A model generated the notes under the pieces. That model saw only the letters and a list, made by a program, of their open reading frames with translations, made no database searches and was not told the DNA's origin. Position numbers and translations under genes: made by a program. 64,000 nucleotides of DNA from Sipunculus nudus (lineage: Eukaryota; Annelida; Sipuncula; Golfingiida; Sipunculidae). The DNA lies in the NCBI GenBank assembly GCA_026874595.1, contig CM049312.1, positions 74,188,429-74,252,428 of the forward strand, in the 5' to 3' direction. Positions 50,901-61,735 of the stretch are shown in pieces; the first letter of the stretch is position 1; the number at the start of each line of letters is the position of its first letter.

Positions 50901-52059
50901 ATACGTGCGTATCTCTAAAAGGTAACTTCAGTTACTTTGATATTTAGTTAAGTTGACCAGCGATGTTTTCAAATGCACCAGCAAATTGTGACATGGAGCG
51001 ATGTCAACGTCCGATGTGACGAAGATAATACCGATGTAACCGGTATGAAAATGATTTGAATCTTCCGAGTAATTCCAGAAAATGGAATTTTCATCAAAAA
51101 TTAAGATTTCAAAATATTACTTTTAGAATTAAAATATACAGTGACTTGAAATGGATCAGCAGAATATTTTTTCCAAAATATAATGACAAATCAGTAGCAA
51201 ACAAGAATACGGCACGGAATATAAAATCTGTATAAACAGACAGAGGTTCACCGGCCCTTACGTCTTCCCAAACATCATGCTTGAGTGACCCTGCAAAAAA
51301 GTGTTATGATGTGTTTAAATAAAATGCCTAAGGAATTTTCAAAGTGGAAAGGAATGGCTGAGTTGCAACCTACGCGTGTTCATTTCTAGATGATTGCTTG
51401 TGTCTTTTGTCAAATCATTCCGTAGCGAAAGTTGGTGCGGTTTTAAAGGGGGGTTCTTAGTATTTGAGCCCCTCGCGGTGTCTCGCCTGGAATTTCGGCA
51501 AAGTCTGGGTGCAGTTTTAATCGGAAGTGCGGTTTTAAGTGGAGATTTTACGGTACTGCATTAAAAAATTTTATTGCATAAGAATGGGAATTCAGGTAAA
51601 AATGAAAGTATTTGAATACCAGTGCAGATACTTTCAAAATGTATTCATGAATGCATTCATGAATATATTCTATAATATTATTTCAATAATCATTTCAGTT
51701 ATATTTTATTTTAAAAAATCATATAATAATTATTTTTTTTAACAAAAATTATATTGGCACAATATTTGTTATTAAATTTTAATAAATAGTTAAACTCTTT
51801 TATAATATGTGCTGCTTATAAGTTATGTGGCCAAGTCAAAATCTGTGTGACAATAGCACTCCATTTGTTAATAAAATAAATGAAATCAATCCTCTTCCCT
51901 GTCTCCAAAGATACTATCAAAATCATACATAAGCTAAACACCAACAACTCATAATAAAGCCTATATTTATTACCACACAAAACAAGCATGTGCCTCTTTC
52001 CCAAATCATATTTTTTATCATATATAACAGCTGAGCGCCGTGACCCATGGGTCCCTTGT
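47982..52059 (+). mobile_element. Helentron-like element, family 3, copy 2 (interrupted)
   Basis: This is the second full copy of the 1882-4522 element, beginning TCTAATTAGCTCAGCTGAC with the same 14-bp-stem hairpin (47988-48018), a longer (GTCC/GTCT)n tract (48037-48082), two 686-bp internal repeats (markers near 48150 and 48830), the inverse box AGCTGAGC (52029-52036), the perfect palindrome GACCCATGGGTC (52042-52053) and CCTTGTTTT. It is interrupted by a 1.4 kb transposon at 50155-51553. Short frames conserved between the two copies reflect their overall similarity; no recognisable protein is encoded. Confidence 0.7.
50155..51553. mobile_element. 1.4 kb TA-inserted DNA transposon (pogo/Tigger-like ends)
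   Basis: The ends read TACCATAAAATCTCCACTTA and, inverted, TACCGTAAAATCTCCACTTA, continuing as AAxCCGC; TA flanks both sides (50153-50154, 51554-51555). The orthologous position in copy 1 of the host repeat (TA at 4014-4015) lacks the insert, giving an empty site. Subterminal GTGCGGTTTTAA words recur near 51436 and 51529. The insert is richer in G+C and CpG than its surroundings. No transposase frame of 60 codons is present, so it is non-autonomous or decayed. The TIR style recalls Tigger/pogo elements, which is inference. Confidence 0.7.
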
Positions 52060-52823
52060 TTTGTTAACTGCATGGTAATTTAGTGCATATATTGTGTACT
52101 TAACACTGGTCATTGTTCTCAAGTACAATATATATTTTAAAAGAAAATGGAATAAACTTCTTGCCAGTTTAGTTTGTAACAACAGGGAAAAAGAAGATAC
52201 ATGGCATTGACAATATAATATGTATCATGAGGGACTTTAGATCAAAACTATAAACAAATGTACCTTGATTGTAAGGGCCATTTGATTCATCCTTCAGACA
52301 AATTTTAACAATCATTAGGTCTTTTGACCAATCATGGTGAACAATTTTGGAGTTCAGTATTATTAGGTGCAGCACCCTAATTTAACCCTTAAGCACTGAG
52401 ATTGACTTTCATATGTAAGTTTACTATGCCTGTGAAATGTCAATGAGGGTTTTTCCAATGGTTATTAATGTCTGTTAACAAAAGATAATCTTGGTATGCT
52501 GATTGTACTGCACACAGTCTGTTCATTTTGTTTGTATCCATGTGTTTATAACATGTGGGGTGCCCATCAAAATAACACAAACATTCAACAAGGACATCTG
52601 GTGGCAAGTCAGATGAACTGGAGTTTTGCAAAATGCATTTTGCAAATAGTGACCTTTCAGCTTCTACACATATGCAGCCATGCAACCACCTTAGGTAACA
52701 TTGTTTTTCTGTTTGTCAGCAATGGCGCATATACAATGTTTATGAACAACTTTTAGATAATCAAGCTCACACAGCCATCACAGGGGTGTTATAAGAATTT
52801 TCTTGGCAGAAATGTATAACTAA

Positions 52824-52827
<4 letters not shown>

Positions 52828-52870
<43 letters not shown>
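52828..52870. repeat. (AT)n microsatellite
   Basis: About 21 perfect AT units. Confidence 0.9.
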
Positions 52871-52872
<2 letters not shown>

Positions 52873-53992
52873 CTGTACCTAGTGTGAGCCAGGAATCACA
52901 TAAATTATACAGAAAAGGTAGGTGAATAGCTGCCTTAGCTATAAGGTAGTAAAAATAAATTGTTGAATGAAAAATCAAAATTTCTGTTTTGGGGTCTATA
53001 TAAACATGATGGAGGAAAATGATAAAAAACAATTTTTAGATATTGTCATGTAGTTTATTATTAATTCATTAAAAAGTGGATTTATGTTTCGAGGGGCTTA
53101 AAATAGTGTACCTAAAATCTAATTGTTTTAAATGTTACATAATCATATGAAAATGAATGAAAAGTTATAAAATATATATGTCGAGGCCCAGATTGAAATA
53201 TATACTATCAGAAAGATTACTTTGCAGGTTTATAATAATGTATATATTATGGGCTCTATTATTAATATAAATAGTTTTTTGGATTGAATTTAGATATAGG
53301 GTTTCCAACAGTGATATTACCTTAAATTCACATATTTGTAGCAACCGATGTGATGATCTATACTTGCATGGTGACTAGTTCTCCCACACTCTGGACATTC
53401 ATATCTAAGCTGTACCATATTAGGGATATGTACACATTTGCACTGAGTTACACAGGGTTGCAATTATTTAAATGCTGGCAGGAACACATTAAGGGTGTTT
53501 TATGTGCAAGGGTTCTTAGTGCCCAGTATTGTTATTATTATCACATGTGCAGTATACAGCTTGTGCTGATCAAGTACAACATTGTACAGTAGTGTTTTGA
53601 TGGGAACTTAAAAAAGTCAGCAAAATATCAAAGCCAGGGGACTTAAATTTATTTACAGTCAAAGGTTGCAAAACTGCTGAAGATGTGAGATGAGGGATTA
53701 TTTTTTGTGAGTGTGAAATTATAGGATTTACTTGTCCAGGAAGAGATAAGTGATAGCTTATGTGGATCAGTACACACATGACAGTATGCAGGGCCAGGAT
53801 CATGTAAGATAAAGACATTTAGTGGCTGATCAGCTTGCATGAGTGATCTATCAGCAAGATAAATGGCAGGTTGTTTGTTTTAGTATAACCACTGGCTAAG
53901 CACCAGCACGTTACTAAAGCATACGCCTTGGTTAATCTAATTATTTGCTTGCTTTCATTAAGCCGTGGGAGCACTATAGTCCCTATTGGTGA

Positions 53993-54020
53993 GTCTAAGC
54001 GTCAGTACTTGCTTAGACTT
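53993..54020. other. Hairpin with 9-bp perfect stem
   Basis: AGTCTAAGC (53993-54001) and GCTTAGACT (54012-54020) form a 9-bp stem with a 10-nt loop, about 310 bp before the alternative septin ATG. It is too short for a microRNA precursor. Its significance is unknown. Confidence 0.5.
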
Positions 54021-54329
54021 GGTACATTGTTACTATTCCGGGTGAGGCAAGACTGAAATCATAACCTTAATAGTTTTGGTGTTTGGATCCTGTTTATACA
54101 GCTGTAAAAAGTTAGCAATAACAAAAAAAAGTGTTAAAGTAAGGGACCTGTGTTCACAGTTCTTGGCGGAGTGCTTGCTACACAATAGAGTGCATTGGAT
54201 AACAGGAGAAGGATCCATTTCTAAAATTAAGAGGAGTTTACCAGCCAGAAGTATCAACACAGTATATGTACCATTTTGAAACCTAACGGTAGATTAAAGG
54301 TTTTATTGACTAGCTTACACTTTAACACC

Positions 54330-54461
54330 ATGGATGAGAAACCTGTCCCGACAAAGCCTGGCGCATCGGTTACAATCTCGGTACCAGACCCCATTCTCAG
54401 GCAACACCCTGCCTCAGCCAAAAGTCCATTCAGAAGGAGACTGTCAAAACGCTGGACGAAG
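54330..54461 (+). CDS. Septin short isoform, alternative first coding exon
   Basis: ATG at 54330 sits in a strong Kozak context (ACACCATGG). It opens 44 codons: MDEKPVPTKPGASVTISVPD, PILRQHPASAKSP, then a basic end FRRRLSKRWTK, and closes at a donor AAG|GTAATC in phase 0. No acceptor with a pyrimidine tract precedes the ATG in a usable phase, so I read it as a first exon with its own promoter rather than an internal exon. The phase-0 end fits the shared exon at 55961. RRRLS is a consensus protein kinase A site; the basic cluster could add to the membrane-binding polybasic region of the septin. The start is chosen as the first in-frame ATG with a good Kozak context. A weak TATATGTA lies near 54263. 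Confidence 0.65.
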
Positions 54462-55960
54462 GTAATCATAACTACTGGTAATATTATGTAATACTGTGTA
54501 AACTATAAAAAAAATATTTTTTAAATCTTGTTTGCCATGGGTATTGAAGTAGGATACAAATTTGGAAAAAATTTTACATGTATGAGTAAAACATAGGAGT
54601 ATGGTTATAAATGATGTTGATGATGGTGGTAGAGATTATTGCCGTACTGGTGAGGATGACGGTGACACTGAGGATGGCAGGGCTAGAAGTGAGCATGAGA
54701 CTTTATAGTGATCATGGATATGATGTTATATTTTTTTTCAGAATGTGCATGTGTGCTTTAACTCAAACCTAAGTACCAATGGCATCAAAAAGCTTTGCAG
54801 AATAAATATTGAAATCAGGAAAAAATTCATCAACATTTATTGCTGTTGGTAAATGATTATCATAGATAAGATGCATGGTGATAGATTGGATAAAAACTGT
54901 CATTGTTGTAGTGATGATTATGGTGATTATGATGATAAGACTTTTCAGCCACATCACTTCTGCAGAAAGTCAGACTAAAGCTACAATTCCTTTTACACGG
55001 TTGCGGCTGCGGTATGCGGTTGCAGCAATGCCGATTCCTTTTGTGCTGTATCGGATAAAAATGTTGTATTTTGTGTGATATAATATTTATGTAAGATAAA
55101 TATATATATATATATATATTTATATGTATACATATATATACCGACATGGTGTAAGTGGCAGTAAAAAATAGGAATCCAGCCGCTTGAATAGAAACAGATA
55201 CATGTATTGGGCAGACCACTCACCAGTGAATGACAGAAAAATGTTTCCCATATTCACAGTGATTTAAATCAATGTTTTGTAGGTGGAAAACGTTTTTCCT
55301 CTTGGCATATACTGATAAACACGTTATAATCCTTGGGAAACCCTATGTGACTTATATAGTACAGCAGGATTCCTTGTCAGACCCCATCTGTTTGGAATTT
55401 TTTGTCAGATCGGTCAGTACATGATCCGACAAAACTTTTGTTGGATGACAGGTCGGATATCAACCATGACCACAACCACCTAAAAGGAATCAGTCCTTCA
55501 TAATATCATATGTTAGACTCTATCCGCTACCGCGACCATACCGCGACCGCGTAAAAGGATTTTGTAGTTTTAGGCATGATTTTGAATCGTTAAATTTAGT
55601 CACAGATTTGAATATCCTTTCTCTCACACTGCTGTGAGTATATGAAGGCATCATCTTCTTATATCTTGTATCTAAATTTATCAGTTGATATTAGGCAATA
55701 GTGTCCCATGCAGGGCTCATCAGCTGAGCACCATGACCAGTTGGTCACTTGCTCATCAACACCTATCAGTTTTCATGCATTATATTTTATTGTGATGTCT
55801 GTATTCTGTATAATTTTATGTCTCTATGGCTGCCAAAGATAAATATGGTTGCCTGTACATTAAAAAGAAAGCAATCTGCATTTCATATTTCCCTTCAAAG
55901 TTCAAATCTTTACCATTGTCTTTGTACTTCATTTTATAATGTTGTTTGTTATTGTTTCAG
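54462..55960 (+). other. Intron between alternative first exon and shared septin exon
   Basis: It starts GTAATC and ends ATTGTTTCAG. It contains GATGATG/GGTGATTATGATG-type low complexity (54610-54930), an AT microsatellite (55100-55140) and a TIR element (54987-55560). I see no other exon. Confidence 0.6.
54987..55560. mobile_element. TIR element with GCGGT-rich ends
   Basis: The left end TCCTTTTACACGGTTGCGG (from 54988) is mirrored on the right by CCGCGACCGCGTAAAAGGA (to 55559), and both arms continue with GCGGTATG..GCGGT words. A second inverted pair, ATTCCTTTT near 55033 and AAAAGGAAT near 55484, lies inside. The middle is AT-rich with no coding frame. It is probably a MITE; the target-site duplication is unclear. 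Confidence 0.6.
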
Positions 55961-56060
55961 CATGATGATGGCGATGACTTCGTTGGTTTCTCCTCGTTAC
56001 CTGAACAGGTGCACAGAAAGGCTGTCAAAAGGGGTTTTGATTTCACCCTGATGGTTGTTG
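55961..56060 (+). CDS. Septin, shared exon with polybasic region and start of GTPase domain
   Basis: Acceptor GTTATTGTTTCAG, donor TTG|GTAAGT. The exon encodes [20 protein letters not shown] then [13 protein letters not shown] and the first base of the next Gly. The order (VGF..LP.QVHRK.VK.GF.FTLMVVG) is diagnostic of septins and closest to the SEPT2/4/5 group. HRKAVKR is the polybasic stretch that binds phosphoinositides in septins, and FTLMVVG is the first beta strand leading into the P-loop. Septins are filament-forming GTPases of the cortical cytoskeleton, acting in cytokinesis and membrane scaffolding. In the long isoform these are residues 158-191. Confidence 0.95.
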
Positions 56061-57114
56061 GTAAGTGTCATATGTTCTCACAGAACTGATTTTTTTAAAA
56101 ATGTTTACTGTATCTGGAAAAGCTTATCTGAACATACCTAACAGAGGTCTCTTTTGAAATTAATTAGCCCCAAGATGTGAATTTTTGACAGGTTGGCATG
56201 CATATGCATGCACACATTGTAAACTATTCACAGTAGAAAGAAAAAAATATAGACAATTGATTGAATTTAATGATCTTCAGTTCAGACCTACACAAGGTGC
56301 TCAAGGGATTTTATAAACTAGCTTTATTGTAATCCAATAACATATAATTTATCTCAAGTTGATCATCTTCTATTTAAAGTACTGACTTCCTACCATTTTG
56401 ACTGAACTGCAGCAACTTAAATGGGAACCATATTTAAATAATTACATATTGATATATCAGCAGTCGTCTGTTATTTAAATTTGTTAATTAATGTCAAATA
56501 ATTGATCTGACCTTCACCAAAAAATTCTCAATATATGCAGGATTGTATATAATTATACCATCATATATGATACTGTGGTTGACTTCATATATTTGCGGGG
56601 TTAAAATTTTGTAATTTTCACTTTTGCAGTGTATCGTGAGGGTTCCATTTTTCCTATCTCACAATTCAAAAGACCAATGCACAGTGTGTAGCCATTATCA
56701 AGTTAATTTATTATATGAAATATTATATTGATATATAAAATATTAAATAGTTGCACAAAATCTTATCAACAACAATATTGTTAATGGCAGACAATTGGAA
56801 AAATCTGATATCATTTAAAAAATCAGTCTTTGAACATACACAATCTATTTTTATCATAATGTCAACTTTTAATTTTCAACTTTGCCTTCGACAACAGGAC
56901 CTGTTATTCACAAAGGTATTATTTTTGTGACAATTCCCGTTTTCATGAATATCGCAAATTTGAAACCTTTGCCAACAAAAAGGCTACCACAGAAATATAT
57001 AATCTTCAAGGTAACCATGAGAATCCTGAGGATTAAGCTGACTGCTGAATTGTGTTACACATATGTCAGACATGTCTGATCATATATGAATACATCTGGA
57101 TAATTGTGTTTCAG
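56061..57114 (+). other. Septin intron (1.05 kb) with a MITE
   Basis: It begins GTAAGT and ends TAATTGTGTTTCAG. About 40% is the MITE at 56571-56994. Nothing else is recognisable. Confidence 0.9.
56571..56994. mobile_element. TA-flanked MITE, diverged copy in septin intron
   Basis: It starts TACTGTGGTTGACTTC and ends GGCTACCACAGA, a decayed match to the 450-721 element, and shares internal words (TGAGGGTTCCATTTTT, AATGGCAGACAATT). It is about 150 bp longer than the first copy and its right terminus is mutated, so it is probably immobile. Confidence 0.55.
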
Positions 57115-57201
57115 GGGAGTCTGGTCTTGGTAAATCTACATTGGTAAACAGTCTGTTCCTGACTGACCTGTACAAAGATAGGAAAATGCCCAAGGTTGAA
57201 G
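57115..57201 (+). CDS. Septin, P-loop exon
   Basis: The acceptor is TTGTGTTTCAG and the donor GAAG|GTAAGC. The exon enters in phase 1 (completing Gly) and leaves in phase 1. It reads [20 protein letters not shown], then [17 protein letters not shown] is the Walker A/P-loop (G1) of the septin GTPase, with the lysine and serine that contact phosphates and magnesium. [11 protein letters not shown] is near-invariant in SEPT2-group septins. In the long isoform these are residues 191-220. Identification is secure. Confidence 0.97.
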
Positions 57202-58848
57202 GTAAGCACCCAAAAAATTTTGCCGAACCCCATAGAATTACACCTGACCCCACATGGTTGTCTGTTCTAAGTTGTTTATCTACTAATCTCTCAGGCGTTT
57301 AGGTTAACAGTGTTATTACCATATATGGAATTATTCTATTTACGAAGCAAGTGATCTAACAGGAGGCGCATTCTGGGTTAGGCATGCTGCATCACACAGG
57401 TATAACGTTACAGCTTTCAACAGACTTCCAGCAGAAAATGGTCGCTTGTGTTTTTGTCAGAGTAACATGAATGGTAAAAAAAAATTGCAGGAAAAAGGGT
57501 CCAGTGCCTTGATGACATTTACCAGATCATTGAGAAAACTACCTGTCATTTCCTGGGGGTCAGGTGTTAATTTTACGCCCTGTTTACACGTGCAATATCC
57601 CTAATGCTCCTAGTGAATTTCAATGAAGTTTTGTGAAAGGAAGGGCAACATGCCTAGAAAAAAACTGACAAAATGTTTTGGTAGATTGAACCATTTGGAA
57701 ACAAGCAAATTAACCACTTAACCAGTCTAGATTTTAATTTCTTTGTATGTGTCAATGGATTTTGTGAAAGGTGATTGACAGGCAGTGTAAAAAGTGGTTA
57801 AACATTAATGTGGTTCAGTCAGATTTTATGTAGATCCAAAACTATTCAGATCCCAATTATTGACTCTCTGCATATAATTACAGGATAAAGAATTTATTCT
57901 ATAAATGATGTATAGAAATGTATGGAAAAGTATACAGATTTTGTTAGAATATAATCCATTTTCAGGATGAATGTAGGAATACAGGTATCATTATCACAAT
58001 GACCAGTGACTGTCTAATAGTGTCTATACTGTACACTGAAATTAATTGTATGTGGTTATAGTCTCTGCGTTTATTGTAACAACACTTAATATTTCATTGT
58101 ATGTTCACATTATGTGTTATCAAGGATATGTACTGAACTTGTGATTTACATACCCAACAAATCAGAGATAAAATAGAACTATTGTCAGACTGATAAATGA
58201 TACCAGTATGGCCCGTGTACTTCCCTGTTTATCATACAGACCATAAGGGTACATCAGCCAGGTTGACTGATTTCACTGATGTGGATTTGATGCAGGTACC
58301 GGTAGTTATCAGATCTGATGATGCCTGCATGACCAGCATGGTTCTACTCAAAATAATTATAACCATGATTTCTGACAAATCCAACAGAGATTTGGTAAAA
58401 ATTACCATTTCTATATTTACAAATGGCTAAGCATTGTGAGCAGTTTATACCTAGGAAAGTTAAACGTAAATTAATTTGCAAGTACGCTTGTACTTTTTCT
58501 TCAAATGGGTCTACATATTTGGAATGATATACTGCTCACAAATATACATGCACAGACATTTGGTGAAATAAAGTTATATATGCTTGACTAGCTTTTTGTG
58601 TAATTGACCTATCCAAGAACTCTATGCTACCTTAAACGCATATTCATTCAATGAATAAACATCAGCATGGGACTAAGGAGCAACCAATCAGGTGACCTTA
58701 AACATTGTAAAGTGTCAATCATCTGACAAACACATAATTTTGCATAATTTGACAGAGCTCTGTCAAACAGAACACATGTAGTGTGTAATTACTACCAGTT
58801 CCCATGTCATCATGTTTTCCGGGATATTTTATTTTACGAAGGAGACAG

Positions 58849-59160
58849 TATAAAAAGTTTCTAGGCTATAGGTTGCGGGAGCCATTCCTCCATCTACCGA
58901 GAGAATAATAGTGTCTTACCTGGCACATAATTCGTATGGGACAAATAATCCAATATATATTGCAACACAGTTTATATATGACTGCGATAACAATGGTCAG
59001 GTGATACCAGTTGATGACGTCAGTCAATACGAAGTCATGCGCCATCGCCCTTTGTGACGTCATTATTATGTTATAATCAGCTCTCGCTACCATGGGCATG
59101 GTAGTTCATATGTGTAGGAGCGTTTTGGGGGCTCATTATAAAAATAAGTTAAAAGGGCGG
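58849..59160. promoter_or_regulatory. Intronic cluster: two perfect CREs, TATA motifs and a GC box
   Basis: TGACGTCA occurs twice, at 59015-59022 and 59055-59062, exactly 40 bp apart, near TATAAAAAG (58849-58857), TATAAAAATA (59137-59146) and GGGCGG (59155-59160). Exact 8-bp CRE palindromes are not expected twice within 50 bp by chance. A minus-strand frame from 59099 runs through the site to a good donor (CAG|GTAAGA, near 58923). It could be an internal promoter or enhancer, or part of an unrecognised mobile element. The binding factor family (CREB/ATF) is established for this motif; activity here is inference. Confidence 0.4.
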
Positions 59161-61295
59161 AGCATTTGGGCTGTGGTGGATAGGTCGATTGGTCTGCAAT
59201 TTGTTCTGTGATTTTTTTTTACTCAAAACTTAGATAGAATTATGTAAGCCATTAAATTAAGGGCAATAATTGTCCCTATACCAGTATACAGATAAAATTC
59301 AAGATCTAAGATTGTTGGGTGGCACGTATATTCACTTGTGAAACAAAGATTATGGTTTTACAGAATAAATATACTTGAATATTTGTTTCTCTTATAATAT
59401 TTTCTCAGTTCTTTTAAAACTTTTTCATCAAATTGGATAGGGTAACATTGTTATTTATAAACAAAATAGGAAATGAAAAACTGATATTGGCCCTTTTGTG
59501 TAGCCCCATGTGTGAGATTCATGCTTGTTATAAGACTGGGTCCAGTTATTATTTGAAGAGGTCCTAAACCTAAGGGGATCATTTCTATTATTTATCACCC
59601 TGATAAATTAATATTGGGATAAATGTTAAGAGCCACTCATTACAGGTGATAATTAAAAATATCATAATTGGAAGGATTAGAGGTAATGTAGACAGTAAAG
59701 CACATTTTGACATAATATTCTGTGATTAATCATGTAAAGAAATTAACTATTAAGCATGTATCATGTGGTGTAAATAACATCTCCTCATTTAAACACCTCA
59801 GGAAATTGTAATATTTTCTTTTAGAACAGTAGTACTTATCTATCAGCTGATATTGGAGTATTTAATTGTCATGCCCCCTGAATACTCATTTTATTGCTTT
59901 TAAATGTTCAAATATTTATTCTTATATTTGACAATAATATAAAAGAGCAATCAGGAAAGATATTTTATAGCAGTAGACATTCATATTATTAAAGAAAATG
60001 ATGTCGGTCCAGTAAATAAACTAATAACATTGCAGGAATGGTGGAATATGAATTGTTTATGATTGGTTATAAATAGAAACTTACACGTTAATTTATTAAA
60101 TAGCCATGACATTTTTAATTGTATATGTAGAAACTGTCTCTAGATAACAAAAAGTCATAAAATAATTTCAGTTCAACCAAATAAGACATAAAATATTTCA
60201 ATAACTGAACAGTAGGTGACCTGATGTCTATGGTAAATTTATTAGCTACAGATATGTCAAGGCCAGTTTGTATATGTGAGTTGAACAAGTGGAGTACTAT
60301 CTTTCATACATCTCAGTATTGCACAGGCACAAAACCCAAATGGTTAATATATTATTAAATATAGTAATTGAGCTGTAACAGAATATCCACAGGATGTGGT
60401 GGTTTCCAGGTCCTGCATCCAGAGTTTATCATGGGTTGGTTTTACATCTGTTTATGTGGCAAAACATTTACAGTGACACTTATTAGTGACACCAGACCTT
60501 GTTATCAGTGGCTTAAAGACTGCCAGTTCAAGTCTGTGTACTGCGTATTTATAACTCTCTTATGGTTATGAAATTTTTAGTAATATTAATTGAGCTGCTG
60601 CTATAAAGAATACATGTATAGTGGTTTCCACATTAAGATCAAGACAACATAACTTGGCTTGGACATGCATTCTGTTTAATACTTCCACAAACAATATTTT
60701 ATTTAGATGATTGGGTAGCATTCTTTTACCTACAGTATAAGTTTGAGCTAATGATAGAAAAGCTGATATTAATTATTGGTTGGGATGTTGTAAGTGACAT
60801 ATTGTCCTTAAAATATTGGCATTTTCGATGACAACAGAGTCTGTAAAGTTTATTTAATGAGCAAGCATTGCAGTAATTTAGCCATGCTCAAGTAATATAA
60901 CATAAGTATCTTATTTCTTATATGAATAAATCCATTAAGAAGCTGGATATTTCAAATTTTATACTTTGTCATGAAACTTATCATGAACCATTTGATACAG
61001 GTTAGGAACCATACAAAACATGATCATCTGTTCTACAAGTTCAGGAATTTATTTCTATATAGATTCTTGTCAGAGTTGTCTGTAATCCAATTCTTACTCA
61101 TATATTGCTCAATATATTGATATATATTACATTTCCATCTAGAGAGCACTTTGTAGGATATAAAATGCTGAATATTAAGGGTTGTATATAGTGACTGAAA
61201 ATGAAAGGAAAATATCCAAAACGAGGTACAGATATGTGAACCTTGTATGGTCACCTACATGAACAGACACCCTTCACTGTGGTCCAACCAGGAGG

Positions 61296-61431
61296 GTAGT
61301 CAGGGAGGAATCAGAGACATGATACAGGTGTAGTCAGGGAGGAATCAGAGACATGATACAGGTGTAGTCAGGGAGGAATCAGAGACATGATACAGGTGTA
61401 GTCAGGGAGGAATCAGAGACATGATACAGGT
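61296..61431. repeat. 34-bp minisatellite, four copies
   Basis: GTAGTCAGGGAGGAATCAGA followed by GACATGATACAGGT is repeated at 61296, 61330, 61364 and 61398 with essentially no differences. It lies about 180 bp before a septin exon. The near-identity of units suggests recent expansion and length polymorphism. Confidence 0.95.
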
Positions 61432-61611
61432 GATCCTCAAGGAAACACAGATCCTTTATCTGTATCGAGATCTTAAAATCATTTTACTATATTTGGATGT
61501 TCCCTATAACAGTACATACTTTGTCATCAGGATTACCATTGTAACAGTCTGTCAAAAACCTTTAACTGTACACCTACCTTTGCTTTAACTGCTGTTCTGT
61601 GCATATTTCAG

Positions 61612-61735
61612 AACGTGTGGCTAAGACAGTGCAGATTGATAAGAAGTTTGTAGAATTTGAAGAGAAGGGTGTGAGACTGAGGCTGACCATCGTAGACACC
61701 CCGGGCTTTAGTGACTCCATCAACGCTGAGGAGTG
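61612..61735 (+). CDS. Septin, switch I-switch II exon (DTPG)
   Basis: The acceptor is GCATATTTCAG and the donor AGTG|GTAAGA. Entry is phase 1 (completing Glu), exit phase 2. The protein reads [20 protein letters not shown], then [21 protein letters not shown]. The Thr of AKTVQI aligns with the switch I threonine of catalytically active septins (Thr78 of human SEPT2, from memory), which argues against the SEPT6 group. DTPG is the G3 motif. Family members read GF/YGD next, whereas here it is GFSD. The split codon TG_ is probably Cys followed by Trp, as in the related ECW of SEPT4/5. In the long isoform these are residues 220-261. The remaining exons are outside the window. Confidence 0.96.

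Larger units (their letters stand above)
30148..54329 (+). other. Intron 2 of the long septin isoform, repeat-rich part
   Basis: It begins GTAAGT. The largest content is the 31184-38535 TIR element with its minus-strand gene remnant; others are the foldback at 46668-47368 and the nested Helentron-like copy at 47982-52059. The stretches 38.6-46.1 kb and 52.1-54.3 kb contain AT-rich unique DNA, a 15-C tract (42835-42849) and AT microsatellites (46133-46186, 52828-52870). A GC-richer frame pair at 39743-40099 has no splice sites or motif I recognise. No plus-strand exon is seen before 54330. Confidence 0.5.
57202..61611 (+). other. Septin intron (4.4 kb)
   Basis: It begins GTAAGC and ends CTGTGCATATTTCAG. 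It contains the CRE/TATA cluster at 58849-59160 and the 34-bp minisatellite at 61296-61431. A weak tRNA-like trace lies at 60495-60545 (GTGGCTTAAAGAC..GTTCAAGTC). I see no further exon. Confidence 0.85.
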
